A stretch of 41,319 nucleotides of DNA from Candidatus Sabulitectum silens (lineage in GTDB: Bacteria > Fermentibacterota > Fermentibacteria > Fermentibacterales > JCC-6): NCBI GenBank assembly GCA_001875255.1, contig MJAN01000017.1, positions 1-41,319 on the forward strand. The letters are read 5' to 3'. The first letter of the stretch is position 1, and every line of letters starts with the position of its first letter. The notes below the pieces were generated by a model that had not been told where the DNA came from, ran no database searches, and saw nothing but the letters and a program-made list of their open reading frames with translations. Shown piece after piece: positions 1 through 8,775 of the stretch. Position numbers and translations under genes: made by a program.

Positions 1-245
1 TCTTCGTCAACGAGCCTGATGTCGTAGGTTCCGCCGGGGACCCTTATGGTGACGTCTTCTCCCGGTTCCAGAATGCTGCTGATGCGGTTTTCACCCCAGG
101 GAGAGTCTGAAGGGTCGATGTAAATCTCCTCTATGTTCCAGGCTCCGAGATCATTGGTGATCTTAACCGGGACATTGGAGGATCCGCATCCTCCGATAAG
201 GGTAAGGGCAAGAACTGCCGCAAGAATCGCCGCGATCCGTTTCAT
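1..245 (-). CDS. lipoprotein, C-terminus cut by window edge
   Basis: The visible part has a lipoprotein signal: positively charged MKR start, hydrophobic stretch, and a lipobox ending IGGC with the lipidated cysteine at residue 20. The remaining 60 or so residues look like a small beta domain. They resemble the C-terminal part of the next gene upstream: both share an SDSPWG/SDSWG segment, an ISSIL/GSSIL segment, and a GxYDxxL turn. The ATG is chosen because GGAGGGG lies 4 bases before it. A promoter-like pair precedes it at 300-328. No function is recognised; a surface or periplasmic location is inferred from the signal. The gene continues past the left edge. Confidence 0.75.
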   Translation of the reverse strand, partial: MKRIAAILAAVLALTLIGGCGSSNVPVKITNDLGAWNIEEIYIDPSDSPWGENRISSILEPGEDVTIRVPGGTYDIRLVDE

Positions 246-286
246 ATTTCCCCTCCATTTGAAAACACGGACCAAACTGTCCGCAA

Positions 287-323
287 AATTACGGGAGCCA
301 TAATAAGCCATGGAAAGCTCCCG
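287..323 (-). terminator. weak candidate terminator after the DUF4878-like lipoprotein
   Basis: On the minus strand CGGGAGC and GCTCCCG can pair across an 18-base loop and are followed by TAATTTT. The long loop and short T-tract make it a weak intrinsic terminator. The loop contains the -10 box of the next gene. Confidence 0.3.
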
Positions 324-328
324 GTAAA
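300..328 (-). promoter_or_regulatory. sigma-70-like promoter for the edge lipoprotein
   Basis: Read on the minus strand there is TTTACC, a 17-base spacer and TATTAT, about 55 bases upstream of the lipoprotein start. The -10 is a good match and the -35 is moderate. It lies inside the candidate terminator stem-loop of the upstream gene. Confidence 0.45.
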
Positions 329-344
329 GACCCCGGGAAAGAGA

Positions 345-1133
345 TTACTCCACATCCGGTTCGCCGGGGTCGAGATCGGCCTCGGTTACCTCCCAGAGGG
401 CGCCATTTTCATCGATACCTATCTGCCAGAGGGTGTAGGACCTTCCCATGGAGTCGTAGAGTTGAAGGTCGTACTCACCTGCTTCAACGTTCAGGGCCAG
501 CTCGGAGTCGGTTCCCAGTATGCTGCTGCCCAGGCGGTCGGGTCCCCAGGAGTCGCTGGTGCTCAGGCTGCAGTATGCATTGTGAAGCGCTATCCCCTGA
601 AGGCGGTTCCTTATGAGTATGGTGCAGGGCCCATCTCCCTGGGAAATCAATGAGGGCACCGCATTCGCCGCTCCCATTGCCGCTGTCTCGGGAAGCCCCC
701 GGGAAGCTTCAGCCATGAGGTGATTCACCGCCGGGGTCAGGTCCATCCGCCACCGGCCGTTTTCCCTTTCGAACCTGTAGCTGAAGGGGTTTCCGCTGTC
801 TTCAGCGGTGAGGGTGGCATACCCTCCGGAGAATTCCACTGACAGTATTGTTGAAGGGAAGCTCAGCATGTCGGTTTCCGCGGACATAGCCTCAAGAAGG
901 GCCTCGGGATCATTATCGAAGGGTACGCCTGAAGCGGTGAGGGCCATTGCCATTTCCTCCAGGAGCGTCCTGCTGTCCTCTGTGAAGTTTTCCAGAAGAT
1001 CTTCCCAGTTCTCATCCTGGGTATTGGTACGGATGAGGTTGTACGCGTTGACCACTTCCTTCTGCCCACCGGTCCAGCCGATGCAGGCCAGGAAAACAAG
1101 AAAAGGGGCCAGAACCCCGGGAACATATCTCAA
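345..1133 (-). CDS. two-domain secreted or lipoprotein-like protein of unknown function
   Basis: This is an intact 262-residue frame. It starts at TTG, supported by GGGAGGAA about 7 bases upstream. The N-terminus is a hydrophobic export signal with a possible lipobox (FLAC, Cys at 17). Residues about 25-145 look like an NTF2/DUF4878-type helper domain: a helical KEVVNAY start, then alternating strands ending in a GRWRMDL motif. Residues about 165-255 repeat the small beta domain of the downstream lipoprotein. The family assignment of the first domain is inference from pattern. The gene is divergent from the GGDEF gene and has its own promoter-like pair at 1169-1197. Confidence 0.7.
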   Translation of the reverse strand: MRYVPGVLAPFLVFLACIGWTGGQKEVVNAYNLIRTNTQDENWEDLLENFTEDSRTLLEEMAMALTASGVPFDNDPEALLEAMSAETDMLSFPSTILSVEFSGGYATLTAEDSGNPFSYRFERENGRWRMDLTPAVNHLMAEASRGLPETAAMGAANAVPSLISQGDGPCTILIRNRLQGIALHNAYCSLSTSDSWGPDRLGSSILGTDSELALNVEAGEYDLQLYDSMGRSYTLWQIGIDENGALWEVTEADLDPGEPDVE

Positions 1134-1168
1134 GGCAATTCCTCCCTTTGTTTTCGGTTGCCGATAAC

Positions 1169-1197
1169 ACTCTACATCTTCCTCGGCCCACGGTCAA
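1169..1197 (-). promoter_or_regulatory. promoter for the two-domain lipoprotein
   Basis: Minus-strand TTGACC, 17 bases, TAGAGT, ending about 35 bases upstream of the TTG start. It is back-to-back with a plus-strand promoter, and the two -35 boxes are arms of one inverted repeat. Confidence 0.55.
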
Positions 1198-1211
1198 CAG
1201 ACCCGTTGACC
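1192..1211. promoter_or_regulatory. perfect inverted repeat spanning both -35 boxes
   Basis: GGTCAAC, six bases, then GTTGACC form a perfect 7-base inverted repeat midway between two divergent genes. Each arm contains a -35 hexamer (TTGACC) for the promoter pointing away from it. It may be a shared operator, or simply two mirrored -35 elements. Confidence 0.5.
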
Positions 1212-1233
1212 AGATGTTTTAACCGGTTATTGT
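1206..1233 (+). promoter_or_regulatory. promoter for the GGDEF operon
   Basis: Plus-strand TTGACC, 16 bases, TATTGT. The predicted transcript would begin near 1240, downstream of the ATG at 1234. This argues that translation of the GGDEF protein starts at 1268 instead. Confidence 0.5.
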
Positions 1234-1267
1234 ATGCCTGAATGTGCAAGGAAGGAGAAACCCTACG

Positions 1268-2123
1268 ATGAAGCAGCTGTGTTTCCCCGGATGGTGGAGC
1301 TGGACGCGGTTACCGGCCTTCCTCCCCGGAAGGTCCTCGACGGGGACATCCCCATACTGCTCCGTTCCATGGGTGCCCTGTCCATGCCCCTCTGCGCCAT
1401 AATGGTGGACATCGACCACTTCAAGATGTTCAATGACAAGCACGGCCACGATGTGGGGGACATCGTCCTTCGCCATGTCTCCTCCATAATAAGGAAGACC
1501 GTTCATTTCCGGGGCGAGGCCTACAGGTACGGCGGAGAGGAGATAACCGTCCTTCTGATGAACACCGGCCCGGAGGAGGGGTTGGCCACCGCCAGAAGGC
1601 TCTGTGATTCCGTGGGGAATTCCGAGGTGGAGGTGGGGACCGGTTCAACGGCGCAGAACCTTTCGGTTCGGATCTCCCTGGGGTTGCCTGCACCACCGAT
1701 GTGGTGGGTTCGGAGCTGCTGGTGTCCGCGGATCAGGCGCTTTACGATGCCAAATCCATGGGGCGCAACCAGGCGGTGCTTTTCACCACCGACAGAAGGC
1801 GGGAATCCCGAACCACGAAGATAGACGTTCACTTCCCCGGCAGGGTGAACCTCACCGGCGGCGAGTACATTCTTCTGAAGAAGTGGTTCAGCTACGACAA
1901 CCCGCTGAACATAGAGGCCCGTGAGCTGAAGGACCCCGGCGGGGATGCCGGGGACCTCACCAGCAGTCTGCCGCCACCCTCCTGCGGAATGGTGGAGGCG
2001 GAGATAAGGGGCAGGGTGAGCGCCATTGAAAGGCGTGATCAGCACACCTACTTCAAGTTCGAGGTGAAGAACGAGATAATAGACCTGATGTTCAAGTACA
2101 TACAGGATTCCCTGAATGGATAG
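1268..2123 (+). CDS. GGDEF-domain diguanylate cyclase-like protein (frameshifted by one or two lost bases)
   Basis: The protein is about 285 residues after repair. The GGDEF domain opens with LDAVTGLP, has the metal-binding VDIDHFKMFND motif and HGHDVGD, and an active-site GGEEI in place of GGEEF. The inhibitory RxxD site is absent. A lost G in the G-run near 1682 moves the frame; restoring it joins VRISLG to the DQALYDAK...GRN tail of the domain. About 110 further residues form an unrecognised C-terminal module, possibly PilZ-like. The preferred start is ATG 1268, which has AAGGAG 10 bases upstream and needs a second lost C near 1285-1288. ATG 1234 is in frame without repair but lacks a ribosome site. 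The enzyme would make cyclic di-GMP from GTP. First gene of the 1.3-6.7 kb operon. Confidence 0.75.
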
Positions 2124-3539
2124 GGTTGGCTGCCGGCGTCTCTGGACCGGGCCCGGCGGGTTCGTGGACAATGCGGTGATACACTTCGATTCCCTTGGCA
2201 ATATCAGGGAGATAGAAAGCCGTCCTTCCCCCGATGGCTTCCACCATGCCTTCGGAATGCCCGCCTTCTTTGATGCCCACTGTCATTTCTCCTGGATGAT
2301 ACTGAAGGAGATATCCCTTGATCTGTCCGGCGCGGCTCGCCGGGGGAGATGCTGGACATGATATCCCTGGGTCTTTCGGACTTCCAGGGGGACATTTTCC
2401 GCTGCGAATCCTATGACGAGAGCGGCTGGGATAACCCTGAACTGCCCACCCTGGCTGAACTGGATGCGGTAACCGGGGGAATGCCCTGCTTCCTCTGCAG
2501 GGTCTGCGGCCACGCGGGAATGGCCAATTCAGCCATGCTTGCCATGATGGGTCCTGAGGATCCGGCCCTTTTGGACCGCTCCACTGGCAGGCTACTGGAA
2601 AGGCCCGTGATGGAGTTCTCACGGCGGTTCCCCCCGGACCCCGCCGGGGTTGCCAGGGGCATGGCGGACGTAACAGCAAGGATACATGCCGCCGGGGCAA
2701 CCGGTATCTGCACCATAGAGAAGCCCTCGGAAGCCCGGGCGATAGCCGGGGCCGGCCTGCCCCTGGACATAACCTTCGCCCTGAGGGACACCACCCCCTC
2801 CCGGGTTGCCGGCTCAGGGTTTCCCGGAGGCATGCTGAAGCTCTTCCTCGACGGCTCCTTCGGCGCCGGTAACGCCGCAACCGATACCTCAAGCCATGCC
2901 AACCTGCTCCTCGATGACCGGGAGCTTTTTCAGGTACTTCTTGATTCAGGGGAAGCCGGTGTGGTTCCGGTGATTCACGCCATTGGCGCCGCTGCCCTTG
3001 ACCAGCTCGCCCGTGTTTCCTCCCTGGCCTTTGGCAGTCTTGGCAGGGGTTTTCCCATAAGGGTGGAGCATGCTGAGGACCTCCCGGGAGTGCTTTCCGG
3101 GCCATGGGACCCGGAGTTCCACATATTCAGCATGCAGCCCAATTTCGTGGAGAGGTGGCAGAGACCCGCCGGGATGTACCACAGTCTTCTCCCACCGGAG
3201 AGGGCCAGGGGACTCAACCCCTTCCGCAGCGTTCTTCACCGGGGTTTCCGGCTTGGTTTCGGAAGCGACAGCATGCCCTTCGGTCCCCTGTACGGTCTGG
3301 GGGGAGCCATTTCCCATCCCAGTCCCGCACAGTCGCTGACCACCGAAGAGGCCCTGGGTGCCTATACTCTTGATGCAGCCGGGATTTCCGGCTGCCAGCC
3401 ACTTTCGCTTCCCCTGGCCCCGGGAAGGCCCGGGGACCTGGTGTTCCTTTCCTCCGATCCCTTCCTGGGCCTGGAGGGCGTGTCGGTGGAAAGAACACTG
3501 AGGAGGGGAGAGGAAGTTTTCAGAATGGAGAGTTCATGA
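2116..3539 (+). CDS. YtcJ-like metal-dependent amidohydrolase (one frameshift)
   Basis: About 474 residues after restoring one G in the G-run near 2343-2347. Amidohydrolase-fold metal ligands are visible: HxH in FFDAHCHF, the family KLFLDGS segment, His in VIHAIG, His in RVEHAED and Asp in FGSDSMPFGP. Order and spacing match the YtcJ/amidohydrolase-3 group, whose substrates are mostly unknown. The N-terminal 40 residues are the small beta sandwich usual in this fold. The start overlaps the GGDEF stop by 8 bases and the end overlaps nadC in ATGA, so it is translationally coupled. The substrate cannot be read from the sequence. Confidence 0.8.
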
Positions 3540-4410
3540 TTCCCTCCATCATTGACTGGACAGACCCCATGGAGGTCGGAAGACTACTTGCCAGAACGGC
3601 GCTGCTGGAGGACAGGGCCATGGAGGACGCCGCCTCAGGCGCCCTTGGACCCTCCGGGGAGCTTCCCGTTACCTGCATGGTTAACGCCAGGGAGGAAATG
3701 GTGGTGGCAGGTGTCCCCATGGCCTCACTTGTCTTTGAGGAGCTTCCATGGGATACCGCGGTGGTTCCACTGGTGGCCGAGGGGGAAAGGGTTGCCCCGG
3801 GGACAGACATCGCCCGGATACAGGGATCAGCGTCGGCGGTACTTCGGGGAGAGAGGGTTTTCCTGAACATTCTCGGGAGGATGTGCGGCATTGCCACCAT
3901 TACCTCTCTTTATGTGGATATCTGCCGGGGGACCGGGGTGGAGGTGCTGGACACCAGGAAGACCACACCGGGAATGCGGGCCCTTGAGAAGTACGCCGTG
4001 AGGACCGGGGGGGTATCAACCACCGTTATTCACTTGCGGACATGGCCATGCTGAAGGACAACCATCTGGCCATAGCCGGGGGTGTGGAAAGCCTCCGCCC
4101 GGTGATGGAGCGGCTGAGGGATTCTGGAGTTCCCGTTGAGATAGAGGTGGACACCCTTGCCCAGCTGGAGGTTGTCCTGCCCCTGGGGCCGGACAGGATA
4201 CTGCTGGACAACATGAGCCTGGAAGAGCTGAGGAGAGCCGTTGAGATCTCCCGGGGGACCGGTATTTACCTGGAGGCCTCAGGAGGAATAGATTCCACCA
4301 CAGTGGGAGCCGTGGCGAAAACCGGTGTCCAGGGGATCTCAGCCGGAGCCCTGACCCATTCCGTGAGGTGCGCCGACATAGGCCTCGACTGGGTCCGTCA
4401 TGGGAGGTGA
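3536..4410 (+). CDS. nadC: quinolinate phosphoribosyltransferase (nicotinate-nucleotide pyrophosphorylase), one frameshift
   Basis: About 291 residues, normal length for NadC. It converts quinolinate plus PRPP to nicotinate mononucleotide in de novo NAD synthesis. Characteristic motifs are the N-terminal helical part, VLDTRKTTPGMR, the following EKYAVRTGGG-INHR segment, MLKDNHL, ILLDNM and LEASGGI. A seven-G run at about 4007-4013 needs one more G; with eight, TGGG leads directly into INHRYSLADMAMLKDN. The start ATG overlaps the preceding TGA, with GGAG 5 bases upstream. coaX begins 5 bases after its stop. Confidence 0.93.
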
Positions 4411-4414
4411 CCAG

Positions 4415-5182
4415 ATGACAAGACTTGCTGTGGATGTGGGTAACACCAAGACCGCCCTTGCCCTCTTCGATTCCGGCACGCTTCGGGACCAGTGGAGGAT
4501 CCGCACGGAACACTGGACCGCTGATGAGCTGTGGATACTTCTCGAGGCATTGCTGCGCACCGGAGGCCATGGGCTTCCCGGGGACTTCGCCTTCGCCTCG
4601 GTGGTTCCCCAGGTCAGGCACACCCTTGTGGAGCTTTCCCAGCGCCGGCTTGGGTGTTCCCCTGTTATAGTTTCCCATGAGACCGCCGGTATCGAAGTTG
4701 ATTACCTCTATCCCCACGAGATCGGTCCGGACAGGCTGGCTAACGCCTGCGCCGCGGTGAAGTGCGGAACACTGCCTGCCATAGTGGCGGACTTCGGCAC
4801 CGCCACAACCTTCGATGTTGTGGATTCTTTGGGCAGATATGCCGGGGGAGCCATAAGTCCCGGCGTGGGAACCGCAGCCGGGGAACTCTTCAAGAAGGCC
4901 TCCCGGCTGAACCCCATCGACCTGGAGTTCCCGGAGAGGGCCATAGGAAGGACCACCGCCCAGGCGGTGCGCTCAGGGGTGCTCCACGGAGCCGTTGGTT
5001 CCGCCGACCACATCATAGACCTTCTGGAGCAGGAGCTCTCCGGAAAACCCCTTCTCTGGGCAACCGGAGGGTGGGGGCCCGCCATGGCGGGCAGGTGCAG
5101 CCACCGGTTCAGGGTCTGCCCTGAACTCACCCTTACAGGTATAGACGAGATAGGTAGAAGGAACAGGAAGGAGGGGCGCTGA
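4415..5182 (+). CDS. coaX: type III pantothenate kinase
   Basis: An intact 255-residue frame and one of the few long genes here with no indel. CoaX phosphorylates pantothenate in the first step of CoA synthesis and uses ATP with weak affinity. Motifs of the ASKHA-fold type III family are present: DVGNTKTALALFD, GPDRLANA, ADFGTATTFD, GGAISPGV and ATGGWGP. The ATG at 4415 is chosen over an in-frame ATG at 4400 because GGAGGTGA lies just upstream and it starts MTRLAVDVGN as in the family. Its TGA overlaps the coaC ATG (TGATG). It sits between NAD and CoA genes. Confidence 0.95.
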   Translation: MTRLAVDVGNTKTALALFDSGTLRDQWRIRTEHWTADELWILLEALLRTGGHGLPGDFAFASVVPQVRHTLVELSQRRLGCSPVIVSHETAGIEVDYLYPHEIGPDRLANACAAVKCGTLPAIVADFGTATTFDVVDSLGRYAGGAISPGVGTAAGELFKKASRLNPIDLEFPERAIGRTTAQAVRSGVLHGAVGSADHIIDLLEQELSGKPLLWATGGWGPAMAGRCSHRFRVCPELTLTGIDEIGRRNRKEGR

Positions 5183-5723
5183 TGGCTGAGATACTGCTGG
5201 GGGTAACAGGGGGTGCGGCGGCCTTCAAGGCAGTTGCCCTGGCATCTTCAATGAGAAAGGCCGGTCACCGGGTGAACACCATTCTCTCCGCCGCGGCAAC
5301 TGAGTTCATAAGACCCGCCCAGATGTCCGCGGTAACAGGTGAACCCTGCCACACAAAGCTTTTTTCCACTGAATCCGCCGAGTTCATTCCACATATCGCC
5401 CTCACCGACAGCGTTGACCTCATGGTGGTTGCCCCGGCAACCGCCCATTTCATTGCCCGGGCCGCCCTGGGCCTGGCAGACGACCTCCTCACATCAGCCT
5501 ACCTGGCCTGTTCCGCTCCGGTCCTTATAGCCCCGGCCATGAACACCAGGATGTGGGAGAACCCGGCGGTAAAGGCCAATGTGCGGCTGCTCATGGAAAG
5601 GGGCGTGGTCATGGCTGGACCGGTAACGGGAACCCTTGCCTGCGGAACCACCGGCGGCGGAAGGCTCATGGAGCCGGAGGACATTTTTTCCATGTGCAGG
5701 GAAATCCTGGAAGGGGGGGCTGA
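5182..5723 (+). CDS. coaC: phosphopantothenoylcysteine decarboxylase, CoaC domain only
   Basis: A flavoprotein that decarboxylates phosphopantothenoylcysteine to phosphopantetheine. It has the glycine-rich GVTGGAAAFKA FMN loop, the active-site His in IPHIAL, the PAMNTRMWENP motif, and ACGTTGGGRLMEP, which carries the catalytic Cys. There is no CoaB ligase domain, so CoaB must be elsewhere. As written, the frame runs on into MtnA. The run of seven Gs at 5713-5719 is suspect: with eight, the frame ends at TGA 5721-5723 after about 180 residues. I annotate that end. A true fusion remains possible. Confidence 0.82.
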
Positions 5724-5724
5724 T

Positions 5725-6728
5725 TTGCATCCCGTTCCCACAATGGAATGGAGGGAGGGCAGCCTGAGGCTTCTTGATCAGCGGCTGCTGCCTTCGAGGG
5801 AGGAGTACATCGACTGCACCACCGTGGCTGACCTCGCCGAGGCCATAAGGACCCTTGCGGTTAGGGGGGCGCCGGCCATCGGCATTGCCGCGGCCTACGG
5901 TGCTGTGATAGCACTTCAGGAGGCCGGCGACTCACCGGGCTGGAATGACCGCTGCCTCGGGCTCATGGATGTTCTGGCCTCCACCAGACCCACCGCGGTG
6001 AACCTCTTCAACTGCCTTGATATTCAGAGGGAGACCCTGAAGAAGGGTCTTTCCCGGGCTGAATCCCTTCATGAACTCACCGGGAACGCCCGGCGAATGT
6101 TCCACGAAGACCTCGACGCCAGCAGAAAAATGGGCAGGCTTGGTGCAGGACTCCTTTCGGAGGGCTGCACCGTCCTTACTCACTGCACGCCGGCGGCCTG
6201 GCCACCGCCGGTCTGGGAACCGCCCTGGCGGTGGTTTACGAAGCCCATGAACAGGGTAAGCTCAAGGGCGTTTTCGCCGACGAGACCAGACCCCTTCTCC
6301 AGGGGGCCAGGCTTACCTCCTGGGAACTGTCCAGGGCGGGGATACCGGTAACTGTCATCCCCGATTCCGCTGCGGCATCCCTCCTGCGTTCCGGTGCGGT
6401 GGACGCTGTGATCACCGGGGCGGACAGGGTGGCCATGAACGGAGATTCCGCAAACAAGATAGGGACCTATTCCCTGGCCCTTGCGGCCTCCGCCGCCGGT
6501 GTGCCATTTTACATAGTCGCCCCGCTGTCCACCTTCGACAGGGGATCCCCCGGGGGATCCGCCATCGAGATAGAGGAGCGGGGCAGGGAGGAGCTTGCCT
6601 CCCTGGGCAGCCGGCAGCTGCTTCCTGAAGGGGTTCCGGTGTATAACCCGGCCTTCGATGTGACCCCTGTGGAACTGATAACTGCCATAATATGTGAAAG
6701 GGGTGTTATTCGGGCCCGAATGAGATAG
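5725..6728 (+). CDS. mtnA: S-methyl-5-thioribose-1-phosphate isomerase (one frameshift)
   Basis: About 334 residues after repair, usual for MtnA. It isomerises methylthioribose-1-phosphate to the ribulose form in methionine salvage. Motifs: TMEWREG, LLDQRLLP, VRGAPAIG, RPTAVNL, THCNAGGLAT (the catalytic Cys lies here), DETRPLLQGARLT, GADRVAMNGD with the catalytic Asp, NKIGTYSLA and NPAFDVTP. The frame breaks near 6188, where TGCACG should read TGCAACG (one A lost). The TTG at 5725 is preferred, with a GGAAGG-rich site 5 bases upstream; ATG 5743 is the alternative. An eIF2B-alpha-like paralogue is unlikely given the motifs. Last gene of the operon. Confidence 0.9.
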
Positions 6729-6737
6729 ATTTTGAGG

Positions 6738-6766
6738 TTGACAAGAATAGGAACAGGGCATACTTT
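6738..6766 (+). promoter_or_regulatory. promoter upstream of dnaK
   Basis: TTGACA, 17 bases, TACTTT. The -35 is perfect and the -10 is weak. The predicted leader to dnaK is about 75 bases. No CIRCE element or other obvious heat-shock operator is seen in the 121-base gap. Confidence 0.5.
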
Positions 6767-6849
6767 TCTTTTCCTGAGCATTGATTTTTTAACACTGGCT
6801 GTTTTACCGGCAGCTTTTTGCATAGCGGTGTCATACCGGGGGAGCTGAC

Positions 6850-8724
6850 ATGGGAAGAACCATAGGAATTGACCTTGGAACCACTAACAGCTGTATCGCC
6901 TTCAGCGACGGCGGTCATCCAACCGTGATCCAGTCCAAGAGCGGATCCCGGGTGATGCCTTCGGTGGTGGCCTTTTCAGCCAAGGGCGAGCGCCTGGTGG
7001 GGCTGGTTGCCAGAAGGCAGGCAATAACAAACCCGAGGAACACCATCAGCAGCGTGAAAAGGCTAATGGGCCGCAGATATTCAGAGATCGCCGACTATAT
7101 CGAGTCCGTCTCCTATGAAATTGTGGAAAACAGCAACGGCGACGCTGCTGTGCGGGTGATGGACCGTGTGTACACCCCGCCGGAGATATCCGCCCTCATC
7201 CTTCAGAAACTCAAGCAGACCGCCGAGGAGTTCCTCAGCGAGGAGGTCACCGACGCGGTGATCACCGTGCCCGCCTACTTCAACGAAGTACAGAGGGAGG
7301 CAACCAAGGCCGCGGGCAAAATTGCCGGCTTGAACGTTAAGCGCGTCCTGAACGAGCCCACCGCCGCAGCCCTGGCCTTCCTGGAGCCCAAGGGCAGAAC
7401 CAAACTTGCCGTTTACGACTTCGGCGGAGGCACCTTCGACATCAGCGTGCTTCAGGTGGTGGACGGCGTTTTCGAGGTGAAGGCCACACTGGGCGACACC
7501 AGCCTTGGCGGCGACGACCTCGACACCCAGCTGGTCAACTGGATAATGGCCGAGTTCCTGTCCGACACCGGGATCGACCTTAACAAGGACGCCATTGCCC
7601 CCCAAAGGGTCAGGGAAGCGGCTGAACGGGCCAAATGTGAACTCTCCATGACCCATGAGACCGATATAAACCTGCCCTTCATCGCCACAGGTGACTCCGG
7701 TCCGGTCCACCTCGAGATAAAGGTCACAAGGAAGCTTTCGAGGAACTCGCAGGGGACCTGATAAAGCAAACCATACCCCTCTGCAGGGAAGCGGTGGAGG
7801 AAGCGGGAATGAAGATCCCCGACCTCGACCACGTTGTCCTTGTTGGTGGTTCCACACGGATCCCCCTGGTGCAGCGACTGGTTGAAGAGGTTTTTGAGAG
7901 AAAACCCGCCCAGTCGGTGAACCCCGACGAAGTGGTTGCCCTGGGTGCGGCCATCGAGAGCTCGGTCCTCACAGGGCAGCGTAAGGACCTCGTGCTGATA
8001 GACGTAACCCCCCTCACCCTCGGGGTGGAGACCCTGGGCGGCGTTATGACCCCGATAATCCACCGGAACAGCCCGGTTCCCATAAGGAACAGCCGAATCT
8101 TCACCACCGCCAGCGACAATCAGTCGGTGGTGGGGTTCATGTGGCCCAGGGGGAGAGGGACCTCATCGACGGCAACAGAAGCCTTGGCACCTTCGAACTC
8201 CGGGGCATAAAGCCGGCGAAAAGGGGTGAGCCCCGAATAGAGGTAACCTTCGAGATCGACGCAAGCGGCATTCTCAATGTTTCCGCCCGGGACACCAACA
8301 CCAACCAGAAGCACAGCATAAAGGTGAACCCCAGCGGCGGTCTTTCAGGAGCCGACATCGAGAGGTTCAGAAAGGAGGCCGCCGCCAACGCCGAGGCTGA
8401 CAAGCGCCGAATGAAGCTGGTGGGGCTTCGCAACGAGTCCGACGAAGCGGTTTACAGGGCTTCGAAAACCCTCCAGGTGGCCCGTGAGGAACTCGACAGG
8501 GAATCATGGGAAGAGCTTGACAAGGCGGTAAAAGACCTGAAGAAGCTCCGGGACGCGACGACGCCCTTGTACTGGGCAAGGCGATCAGCCATGTGCGGGC
8601 CCTCACCGAATCCATAGCCAAGCTGGTGGCGGTGTTCGAAACCGACGAGGAAGAGGCCACCACGGAGTTCCTGGAATCCATCGCCGAAGTGGAGAAGGAA
8701 CCGGAAGAACCCGAAGTCACCTGA
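6850..8724 (+). CDS. dnaK: Hsp70 chaperone DnaK (three frameshifts)
   Basis: About 625 residues after repair. This cytosolic ATP-driven chaperone partners DnaJ. Nucleotide-domain motifs: IGIDLGTTNSC, the linker-side ITVPAYFN, YDFGGGTFD and VLVGGSTRIPLVQ. The substrate domain starts near DVTPLTLGVET and reaches FEIDASGILNVSA. The frame is lost three times, each by one base: near 7732 (AGGAAG for AGGGAAG), near 8137 in GGGG, and near 8557 (GACGCG for GACGGCG). The C-terminal tail is acidic and rich in E and P, but lacks the EEVxD-type end. GGGGGAG precedes the ATG by 5 bases. dnaJ follows 51 bases downstream. Confidence 0.95.
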
Positions 8725-8739
8725 CCGGTCCGCCTTTTT

Positions 8740-8768
8740 TTGTGATTACACCCGGGGAATTGTATATT
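8740..8768 (+). promoter_or_regulatory. promoter just upstream of dnaJ, possibly giving a leaderless mRNA
   Basis: TTGTGA, 17 bases, TATATT, with the -10 ending 7 bases before the dnaJ ATG. A start site at the usual distance would fall on or next to the A of the ATG. No Shine-Dalgarno sequence is visible before dnaJ. A seven-T run at 8735-8741 after the dnaK stop may be part of a weak terminator. Confidence 0.45.
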
Positions 8769-8775
8769 TCACGCC

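Noticed and set aside
2092..3105. Long open frames on the opposite strand, such as 2092-3105 and 21719-23167 on the minus strand
   Set aside because: They are low-complexity shadows of real genes in a GC-rich genome, rich in P, R and G, without domain motifs or ribosome sites; the one at 21719-23167 contains only the true asd N-terminus.
6729..6849. CIRCE heat-shock operator before dnaK
   Set aside because: No TTAGCACTC/GAGTGCTAA pair or close variant is present in the gap.
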